From Sysuimicrobium calidum (GTDB lineage Bacteria > Sysuimicrobiota > Sysuimicrobiia > Sysuimicrobiales > Sysuimicrobiaceae), in NCBI GenBank assembly GCA_031459935.1, contig JAVKHN010000063.1, positions 1 to 7,454 of the forward strand: a stretch of DNA of 7,454 nt, read 5' to 3'. Below the pieces are notes generated by a model. It was given only the letters and a program-made list of their open reading frames with translations. It had not been told where the DNA came from and searched no databases. The stretch's first letter is position 1; every line of letters begins with the position of its first letter. Shown in pieces: positions 1-4,773 of this stretch. The position numbers were made by a program, and so were the translations under genes.

Positions 1-254
1 ACGCAGGATGCGCAGCTCATGCCTGTGACGTGCAAGTACGCCGTGGTAGTCCGCAGCCCGTAGCCGACCTCCTCTACAGCCCGTTGCATGGCCCGCACGT
101 CCACGCTAGAAGGGTCGTACTCCACCGTGGCCTGCTCCGTGGCCAGGTTCACCCGGACCTCGCGAACGCCGGGGAGCCGCTGGAGCGCCCCTTCCACGTT
201 GGCCACGCACGAGGCACAGGACATGCCCTCGATGGGGAGAATCACCCGGCTCAT
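1..254 (-). CDS. copA: Copper-translocating P-type ATPase (CopA-like), N-terminal part only
   Basis: The first 84 codons of a gene that runs off the left edge. It begins at ATG 254 with an AGGAGG ribosome binding site at 261-266, six bases upstream. Two heavy-metal-associated (HMA) domains are visible: the first has GMSCASC with Cys13 and Cys16 and a typical VNLATEQATVEYDP strand; the second starts near residue 73 and shows GMSCASC with Cys81 and Cys84 at the edge. Tandem HMA domains at the N terminus are the usual layout of CopA, which exports Cu(I) across the cytoplasmic membrane using ATP. The start overlaps the csoR stop as ATGA, so the two are translationally coupled and copper-controlled together. 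The membrane and ATPase domains lie outside the window, so a stand-alone double-HMA chaperone cannot be fully excluded. Family is seen; the full-length transporter is inferred. Confidence 0.85.
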   Translation of the reverse strand, partial: MSRVILPIEGMSCASCVANVEGALQRLPGVREVRVNLATEQATVEYDPSSVDVRAMQRAVEEVGYGLRTTTAYLHVTGMSCASC

Positions 255-568
255 CGCCCACCTCCTGCCTCGAACACCTCCAGCAACTCCTGGATCACCC
301 GCTCCCGCTCTCCCGGGTCGTCGGAGCGGATGGCGGTGGTTACGCAGTGGTTCAGGTGCCGCTGCAGGAGCAGCGCGTTCACCCGGTCCAGGGCGCTCTG
401 CACCGCCTTGGTCTGCCGGAGGACGTCGATGCAGTACGCGTCCTCCTCCACCATGCGCAGGATGCCGCGCACATGCCCCTCGATGCTGCGTAGCCGGGCC
501 AGGATCTGGTCTTTCGCCCGGGGGTCGGCACCCTGGAAGGTCCTGCCGTGTTGCGTTCGGATCGCCAC
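251..568 (-). CDS. csoR: CsoR-type copper-sensing transcriptional repressor
   Basis: A 105-residue protein of the CsoR/RcnR (DUF156) family, an all-helical DNA-binding tetramer that leaves DNA when it binds metal. The start is GTG 568, chosen because AAGGAGG (575-581) lies six bases upstream; the open frame extends further, to an ATG at 640, but that part overlaps the promoter and operator. The Cu(I) ligand set is complete: Cys46 (in EDAYCIDVLRQ), His71 and Cys75 (in RHLNHCV). The spacing Cys-25-His-4-Cys equals that of M. tuberculosis CsoR (Cys36, His61, Cys65), which favours copper over the nickel/cobalt (RcnR) or formaldehyde (FrmR) branches. The stop TGA (251-253) overlaps the copA ATG. 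It probably represses itself and copA through the palindrome at 582-602. Confidence 0.93.
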   Translation of the reverse strand: MAIRTQHGRTFQGADPRAKDQILARLRSIEGHVRGILRMVEEDAYCIDVLRQTKAVQSALDRVNALLLQRHLNHCVTTAIRSDDPGERERVIQELLEVFEAGGGR

Positions 569-574
569 CCTTTG

Positions 575-581
575 CCTCCTT
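575..581 (-). promoter_or_regulatory. Ribosome binding site of csoR that fixes its GTG start
   Basis: Reads AAGGAGG on the minus strand, six bases before GTG 568. It is a near-perfect anti-16S match, and no comparable site precedes the in-frame ATGs at 613 or 640. The operator palindrome begins at the next base, so repressor binding or an RNA hairpin there could also affect this site. Confidence 0.8.
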
Positions 582-602
582 CCCCTCCCCCCGGGGGAGG
601 GG
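582..602. promoter_or_regulatory. Candidate CsoR operator: perfect G/C-rich palindrome
   Basis: Two perfect 10-base arms, CCCCTCCCCC (582-591) and GGGGGAGGGG (593-602), flank one central base. It lies immediately downstream of the predicted csoR transcription start and directly against the csoR ribosome binding site. Known CsoR operators are G/C-tract pseudo-palindromes; the M. tuberculosis site has the same C-run, single A/T, C-run pattern mirrored by G runs. Sequence and position are seen; CsoR binding is inferred. The transcript could also fold here as a hairpin that partly masks the ribosome binding site. Confidence 0.7.
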
Positions 603-611
603 TCCAGGGCC

Positions 612-640
612 ATCCTAGCAACTTCCCCCCTGAGCGTCAA
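612..640 (-). promoter_or_regulatory. Sigma-70-type promoter of csoR-copA
   Basis: On the minus strand there is a -35 box TTGACG (635-640), a 17-base spacer (618-634) and a -10 box TAGGAT (612-617). Both boxes are close to consensus and the spacing is ideal. The predicted start is near 605, just before the palindrome at 582-602. The -35 box contains the stop codon of the upstream arsR-family gene (637-639), so csoR-copA can be transcribed separately from arsR despite the gapless layout. Confidence 0.75.
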
Positions 641-1041
641 ACGGTACGGAGCCGCTGCCGCCGGGTACGGGTCCGGCGGGCCCGGCGACCGTCGATGAGG
701 GTGCAGCTGCGGATGCGGTCCGTGTGGTCCCGGACCAGGGAGGCGGCAAGCACGAGGAGTTCACGGACCCGCGGATCCGCCACCCGGTAGTACACCCTCC
801 GGCCCTCCCGCCGGGTCGTCACGTAGCCGCACCACCGCAGGCAGGCGAGGTGACTGGACACCCGGCCCTGCGGGGAGCCTGTGAGCTGCACGAGCTCGGT
901 GACGTTCTTCTCCTCGTCCAGCACCAGCTGCAGGATCCGCAGCCGCGTAGGGTCCCCCAGGGCCCGGAAGAACTTCGCCGTGAGGACCTCGTCCGACAGG
1001 TTCGGCAGAACGAAGGGAGCCGGCATGAGCGTCGAGCGCAT
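637..1041 (-). CDS. ArsR/SmtB-family metal-responsive repressor, CmtR-like
   Basis: A 134-residue winged-helix repressor. The start is ATG 1041, supported by GGAGGG (1049-1054) seven bases upstream; the frame stays open to 1119 without a comparable site. The fold signature is clear: ALGDPTRLRILQLV (residues 27-40), recognition helix TGSPQGRVSSHLACLRWCG (54-72), then the wing REGRRVYYRVAD (78-89). The recognition helix carries Cys67 and Cys71, and Cys113 follows near the C terminus. Their spacing (4 and 42) nearly matches the Cd(II)/Pb(II) ligands Cys57, Cys61 and Cys102 of M. tuberculosis CmtR. This suggests a thiophilic soft-metal sensor (Cd, Pb or perhaps Hg) rather than an arsenite sensor. 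The last 16 residues are unusually arginine-rich. It is head-on with csoR and divergent from gnd. Its targets are not shown by the sequence; itself and merA are candidates. Confidence 0.9.
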   Translation of the reverse strand: MRSTLMPAPFVLPNLSDEVLTAKFFRALGDPTRLRILQLVLDEEKNVTELVQLTGSPQGRVSSHLACLRWCGYVTTRREGRRVYYRVADPRVRELLVLAASLVRDHTDRIRSCTLIDGRRARRTRTRRQRLRTV

Positions 1042-1052
1042 CGCGCATCCCT

Positions 1053-1071
1053 CCGTACGGGATGTATACGG
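1053..1071 (-). promoter_or_regulatory. Possible arsR -10 box and operator half-sites
   Basis: On the minus strand TATACA (1063-1068) could be the -10 box of the arsR-family gene, lying just before its ribosome binding site, but only a poor -35 candidate (TGCAAT, 1086-1091) is correctly spaced. The same stretch holds an inverted repeat CCGTA-N9-TACGG (1053-1071) and two short perfect palindromes, CCGTACGG (1053-1060) and GTATAC (1064-1069). ArsR-family proteins usually bind inverted repeats over their own promoter, so this is the best autoregulation candidate here. It is short and unproven. Confidence 0.35.
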
Positions 1072-1199
1072 CCAATCGGATCGCAATTGCAGCGTACCGG
1101 GAATCCGCAGCCCACGCAAGGAAGGGCGTGGCTGTTCCCTCAGGAGGTGTATTCTGATCCCGTTAGAGCCGTTCCGCTGGCTCGAAGCAGGAGGGAGCG

Positions 1200-2108
1200 A
1201 TGGAGATCGGGTGGATCGGGTTGGGGCGCATGGGGCTCGGGATGGTGCGACGGCTGCGGCGCGCGGGCCTGCGGGTGGTGGGATACGACCGGGACCCCGA
1301 GAGGCTGCAGGGCGCCGCCGGAGTGGGCGCGGAGAGGGCCGGTTCCCTAGAGGAGCTCGTCGGTTTGCTTGCGCCCCCTCGAGTGGTGTGGCTGATGATC
1401 CCCGCAGGCAAACCCGTGGACGAGACCCTTGCGCACCTGCTCCCGCACCTCACCGCCGGGGACGTGCTCGTAGACGGCGGCAACTCGTACTACCGGGACA
1501 CCCTGCGGCGGGCGGAACAACTGCGCGGGCAGGGCGTGCACCTGGTGGACGTCGGGACCAGCGGGGGTATGTGGGGCGCAGAGGAAGGCTACTGCCTCAT
1601 GGTGGGTGGCGACGCGGCGGTGGTGGAGCGCTTGCGGCCAGTGTTCGAAGCCCTGGCACCGGCTCCCGACCGCGGATGGGGGCACCTGGGGCCTGTGGGT
1701 GCAGGCCACTTCGTGAAGATGGTCCACAACAGCATCGAGTACGGCCTCATGCAGGCGTACGCGGAGGGATTCAGCCTCCTGCGGCGCAAGCAGGAGTTCG
1801 GGCTGGACGTGCGCCGGGTCGCGGAGGTCTGGCGGTACGGCAGCGTGATCCGGTCGTGGCTGCTGGACCTCCTGAGCCGGGCCCTGGCGGAAGACCCTGA
1901 CCTCTCCAGGGTCCTGCCGTACGTGGAGGATACGGGCGAGGGCCGCTGGACGGTGTTCGAGGCGGTGGAGCTGGACGTGCCCGCCCCGGTCATCACCCTC
2001 TCCCTGATCCAGCGCCTCCGGTCCCGGGACCGCGAGTCCTACGGGGATCGCCTGCTCGCGGTGCTGCGCCAGCAGTTCGGCGGACATCCCGTCCAACGGG
2101 AGCCGTGA
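1200..2108 (+). CDS. gnd: 6-phosphogluconate dehydrogenase, decarboxylating, short NAD-type
   Basis: A 302-residue enzyme that oxidatively decarboxylates 6-phosphogluconate to ribulose 5-phosphate and CO2 in the cytosol. ATG 1200 is preceded by AGGAGG. Visible motifs: Rossmann GLGRMG (residues 7-12), DGGNS (92-96), GTSGG (119-123), and the catalytic stretch HFVKMVHNSIEYG with Lys173 and Glu180. At about 300 residues it belongs to the short class (about 470 residues in E. coli Gnd). The acidic Asp30 at the end of the second strand (GYDRDP), where NADP enzymes carry an Asn-Arg pair, favours NAD+ as cofactor; this is inferred from family knowledge. It is intact and overlaps zwf by 4 bp (GTGA), so the two are translationally coupled. 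I see no convincing promoter in the 158-bp gap separating it from the divergent arsR-family gene. Confidence 0.95.
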   Translation: MEIGWIGLGRMGLGMVRRLRRAGLRVVGYDRDPERLQGAAGVGAERAGSLEELVGLLAPPRVVWLMIPAGKPVDETLAHLLPHLTAGDVLVDGGNSYYRDTLRRAEQLRGQGVHLVDVGTSGGMWGAEEGYCLMVGGDAAVVERLRPVFEALAPAPDRGWGHLGPVGAGHFVKMVHNSIEYGLMQAYAEGFSLLRRKQEFGLDVRRVAEVWRYGSVIRSWLLDLLSRALAEDPDLSRVLPYVEDTGEGRWTVFEAVELDVPAPVITLSLIQRLRSRDRESYGDRLLAVLRQQFGGHPVQREP

Positions 2109-3811
2109 CGCACCCTGTGGACTTGAGCCACCTGTTCGTCGTCTTCGGCGCCACGGGAGACCTCATGCGCCGCAAGCTGCTGGCTGCCCTGTTCCGGCTG
2201 GGCCGGCAGGAAGGCGGCGTACGTGGCGTGGTGCTGGGCGTGGCCCGTTCCCCCTGGACGGATGACCGGTTCCGGGCCTGGGCAAGGCAGGCCCTAACGG
2301 CCCTGGAACATCCCGAGGAGGAGGCCAGCCGGTGGTGCGAGGACCGCCTCTTCTACCACGCCCTGGGGGGCGGCCCGGAGGCCGATGAGACGCTGCGCGG
2401 GCGGATGGAATCCCTGGAGCGCGCGCACGGTCTTCCCGGCAACCGGATCCTGTACTTCGCGATCCCGCCAGATGCCGTGCCGGCCACCGTGGAGCGCATC
2501 GGGCGAGGGGGGCTTCACCAGAGCCGCGGCTGGACGCGGCTGGTGGTGGAAAAGCCCTTTGGCACCGACCTCGCCTCCGCCCGCGTCCTGAACCGGTGCA
2601 TCCACGCGTACTTCGAGGAGTCGCAGGTCTTCCGGATCGACCACTACCTGGGAAAAGAGACGGTGCAGAACCTGCTCACGTTCCGGTTCGCGAACCCCAT
2701 CTTCGAGTCCGTGTGGAACCGGGACCGAGTGGACCACGTGCAGATCACGGTGGCGGAGGCGGTAGGCGTGGAAGGGCGCGCTCATTACTACGACCGCGTG
2801 GGCGCCCTCCGGGACACGGTCCAGAACCACCTGACTCAGATCCTGAGCCTCATCGCGATGGAGCCGCCCGCCCGGTTCGAGGCCGACGCGATCCGCAACG
2901 AGAAGGTCAAAGTCCTGCACTCGGTGGCGCCGGTTGCTCCGGATCAGGTGGTCTTCGGCCAGTACACACGAGGGCAGGTGGAGGGCCGCGAGGTCGCAGG
3001 GTATCCGGAGGAGGTTGGGGCTCCATCGCGCACGGAGACCTTCGTGGCGCTGCGACTGGAAGTCGCGAACTGGCGGTGGCGCGGGGTGCCCTTCTATCTG
3101 CGGATCGGGAAACGCCTGAAGCGCCAGGTCAGCCAGGTCGTGGTGCAGTTCCGGCCGGCTCCGCTCTGCCCGCTGGGGCCGGATTGTCCGACAACCCCCA
3201 ACGCCCTCGTCATCACCCTGCAGCCGGACGAGGGGTTCGACCTGCTGTTTGAGGTGAAGACCCCGGGGCAGCCCATCGCGCTTCAGACCCAGCGGTTTCG
3301 CTTCCGCTACGCGGAGGCGTTCGGCCCGCTCCCGGATGCTTATGAGACGCTGCTGCACGACGTCCTGGTGGGCGATCAAACCCTCTTCGTGCGGTCCGAC
3401 GAGTCGAGGCCGCGTGGCGCCTGTACGACGCCGTCCTGGCGCATCCGCCGGAGGTTCACCCGTACCCGGCCGGGAGCTGGGGGCCGGAGGAGGCGGATGC
3501 GCTGCTGGCGCGCGAGGGGCGGAGGTCGCCCTTTCGGGTGGCCGCACGCCCCGACGCCTGTACGAGCTCCTCGCGGAGGACCCCCGCATCCCGTGGCCGC
3601 AGATCGAAGTGTTCTGGGGGGACGAGCGGTACGTGCCGCCGGGGGATCCCCGCAGCAACGCGCAGATGGCGCGCGAAGCGCTCCTCGGACGGATCGCGAT
3701 CCCGCCCGAGAACGTGCACCCGATGCCCACCCACTTCGGGGACCCGGAGGATGCGGCGCGGGCCTACGAGACGATCCTGCGGGCGGTGTTCGGCCGGCGT
3801 CCCCGGTTTGA
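2105..3811 (+). CDS. zwf: Glucose-6-phosphate 1-dehydrogenase, frameshifted near its C terminus
   Basis: Zwf oxidises glucose 6-phosphate to 6-phosphogluconolactone, normally yielding NADPH. GTG 2105 overlaps the gnd stop. Motifs: GATGDL (residues 15-20), EKPFG (149-153), RIDHYLGKE (177-185, with Asp179 and His180), catalytic His242 in QNHLTQ, RIGKRLKR (333-340) and GDQTLFVRSDE (423-433). The Asp179-His242 spacing equals the Asp177-His240 dyad spacing of Leuconostoc G6PDH. After Glu433 the frame breaks: the expected tail (VEAAWRLYDAVLAHPP, then YPAGSWGPEEADALLAREGR) is read in the next frame from 3403 to about 3525. One missing base near 3402 explains it. As written, the frame continues to 3811 with a junk arginine-rich tail antisense in character to nothing known, overlapping pgl. 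Real zwf sequence ends near 3525 with no stop of its own. Most catalytic residues lie before the break, so partial function is possible. Confidence 0.9.
   Translation: MTHPVDLSHLFVVFGATGDLMRRKLLAALFRLGRQEGGVRGVVLGVARSPWTDDRFRAWARQALTALEHPEEEASRWCEDRLFYHALGGGPEADETLRGRMESLERAHGLPGNRILYFAIPPDAVPATVERIGRGGLHQSRGWTRLVVEKPFGTDLASARVLNRCIHAYFEESQVFRIDHYLGKETVQNLLTFRFANPIFESVWNRDRVDHVQITVAEAVGVEGRAHYYDRVGALRDTVQNHLTQILSLIAMEPPARFEADAIRNEKVKVLHSVAPVAPDQVVFGQYTRGQVEGREVAGYPEEVGAPSRTETFVALRLEVANWRWRGVPFYLRIGKRLKRQVSQVVVQFRPAPLCPLGPDCPTTPNALVITLQPDEGFDLLFEVKTPGQPIALQTQRFRFRYAEAFGPLPDAYETLLHDVLVGDQTLFVRSDESRPRGACTTPSWRIRRRFTRTRPGAGGRRRRMRCWRARGGGRPFGWPHAPTPVRAPRGGPPHPVAADRSVLGGRAVRAAGGSPQQRADGARSAPRTDRDPARERAPDAHPLRGPGGCGAGLRDDPAGGVRPASPV
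3400..3405 (+). other. Frameshift site in zwf (one base missing)
   Basis: The conserved SDE-VEAAW junction should need GAC GAG GTC GAG, but the sequence reads GACGAGTCGAG, so one G is absent. Before it the zwf frame starts at 2105; after it the frame starting at 3403 carries the family's C-terminal motif PAGSWGP. This is either a true mutation or a consensus error. Confidence 0.8.
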
Positions 3812-4157
3812 TCTCGTGCTCCTCGGGATGGGCTCGGACGGCCACATCGCTTCCCTCTCCCCGGGTTCTTCCGCGCTTCCTGAGCTCGAGCGCTGGGTGG
3901 TGGCCGTGTGGACGGAAGCCGATCCGCCCGTGCGACTGACCCTGACGCTTGCTGCGATCAACCGGGCCCGGCGCGTGGACGTCCTGGCGACGGGTGCCGA
4001 GAAACGGCAGGCGTTGCGCCGGGCGCTCCGGGGCCCGCGGGATCCTGTGCGCTGTCCCGCGAGCGGGGTGCGGCCCCGCGACGGGGTGGTGGTGTGGTGG
4101 GTGGACCGGGCGGCGGACGAGGGCTGGGAACTCGCGAAAGGCTCTACCGCCACGTAG
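3516..4157 (+). pseudogene. pgl: 6-phosphogluconolactonase lacking its N terminus, fused into zwf 3' end
   Basis: Pgl hydrolyses 6-phosphogluconolactone to 6-phosphogluconate, linking Zwf to Gnd. Recognisable sequence starts abruptly at EVALSGGRTPRRLYELL (from 3522) and runs to TAG 4155-4157, about 212 residues. Family motifs follow in order: SGGRTP, GDERYVPPGDPRSN (around 3618-3659), HPMPTHF, LGMGSDGHIASLSPG (around 3819-3865; the usual Phe of SLFPG is Ser) and PPVRLTLTLAAIN. Normal Pgl proteins have about 25-35 residues, forming a first helix, before the SGG loop. Here that stretch is absent and is replaced by the end of zwf in a different frame. No ribosome binding site and start sits near 3516. 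The frame is open back to 3336, with a GTG at 3414, but that part is zwf read out of frame. It may be a deletion product or an assembly join. Confidence 0.85.
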
Positions 4158-4736
4158 CGAACCCGAACGGCCGTGCAGGATTGCCGTTTCATCTCCATCC
4201 TCACCCTCCTCGCGGACCGGATGCTGGCGGTGCCGGCGCCGGGATTCCTCGTGGTCCCGTCCGTGGCCCACGTGGCCATGGCCGTCCTGATCGGGTCTTT
4301 CACCCTGAAGGCTTCCCCCGTCGGGACGATCTCGGTGCGGGAAGAAGGGAAGGTCATGTGCGAGTGCTGCTGTGGAAGGTAGGATCGAGGAGGAGCCCGT
4401 CGAGAAGGAAAGAGGCAACGAAGAGGAGCAGCGGGAGGCCGAGACTGAACCGGCTGCGTCCCGAAAAGGGACGGCGGGAAGGTAGGGCAGCCGTGTTGGA
4501 CCGGGTCGTGGTCCGTCGGTGTCCAGGAGAATGCTACCGCCTCCTGGACTCCGAGGGTGGCTGGGGTGCGCGCCGGGTTTTCTGAGCCTGGTGCGGTTCG
4601 TAACGGAAAGTGGAGCGTCCGTCAGCCTCGAGGAGGGGAGGGCGGAGGCACGGGGTGCCTTGGACAGGTTCCTGGAGGCGGCTTCAGGGAAAGTGGTCCG
4701 CCCGTGGAAGTGGAAGAGGAGGCGAGAGAGGGCGCA
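4158..4736 (+). other. 579-bp stretch with no recognised gene, only coding-like fragments
   Basis: Between pgl and the GH130 gene no intact known gene is visible on either strand. The plus strand holds a 69-codon frame (4173-4382), a purine-rich glutamate-rich frame (4372-4485, with EEEPVEKERGNEEEQREAE), a 30-codon frame from GTG 4494 to TGA 4585, and a G/C-third-rich frame through 4586-4736. They lie in different frames, as expected for a decayed or mis-sequenced gene. I see no terminator, repeat or insertion-sequence end. The long open minus-strand frame here has the composition of antisense shadow. Confidence 0.6.
4173..4382 (+). CDS. Hypothetical small protein with hydrophobic segment and CECCC tail
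   Basis: I do not recognise this. It is a 69-codon frame from GTG 4173 to TAG 4380-4382, in the same frame as pgl and beginning 15 bases after its stop. About 60 of 69 codons end in G or C, a strong coding-like bias here. Residues 24-45 (within GFLVVPSVAHVAMAVLIGSF) are hydrophobic enough for one membrane segment, and the end MCECCCGR carries four cysteines in five positions (63, 65, 66, 67). No good ribosome binding site precedes the GTG or the ATG at 4221; a weak AAGG precedes the ATG at 4356, which would give only eight residues. The opposite strand shares the same third positions, so the bias does not prove the strand. It could be a fragment, a metal-binding micro-protein or chance. Confidence 0.25.
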   Translation: MQDCRFISILTLLADRMLAVPAPGFLVVPSVAHVAMAVLIGSFTLKASPVGTISVREEGKVMCECCCGR

Positions 4737-4773
4737 GTGGAGTTTGAACGGTACGAGAGCAACCCCCTGCTGA
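4519..4773 (+). CDS. Unrecognised coding-like frame, probably a gene fragment
   Basis: Not recognised. The frame from GTG 4519 to the stop at 4771-4773 has about 48 of 60 codons ending in G/C over 4561-4740 (18 of 20 in 4621-4680), clearly better than the GH130 frame upstream of 4737. Its product reads plausibly as a globular helix in the middle (VTESGASVSLEEGRAEARGA, then LDRFLEAASGKVV). The adjoining frame 4494-4585 (LDRVVVRRCPGECYRLLD) could be its displaced N-terminal part. It has no clear ribosome binding site, and its end overlaps the GH130 start by 37 bases. It is best read as a remnant of an unknown gene in the damaged interval, with low confidence. Confidence 0.25.
   Translation: MSRRMLPPPGLRGWLGCAPGFLSLVRFVTESGASVSLEEGRAEARGALDRFLEAASGKVVRPWKWKRRRERAQWSLNGTRATPC

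Noticed and set aside
30..698. A 222-codon plus-strand frame over the copA/csoR region
   Set aside because: It lies opposite csoR and copA, which are supported by cysteine motifs, ribosome binding sites and a 4-bp overlap.
1112..1131. Short inverted repeat CCACGC-N8-GCGTGG upstream of gnd as an operator or terminator
   Set aside because: Six-base arms are common by chance at this GC content, no T run follows, and it is not aligned with any convincing promoter.
1127..1155. TATTCT (1150-1155) as the -10 box of a gnd promoter
   Set aside because: No acceptable -35 box is found at 15-19 bases upstream (CGTGGC at 17), so I could not support a promoter call.
2294..3730. A 478-codon open frame on the minus strand opposite zwf
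   Set aside because: It is the mirror of a well-conserved zwf; the composition is that of antisense shadow and no motif is seen.
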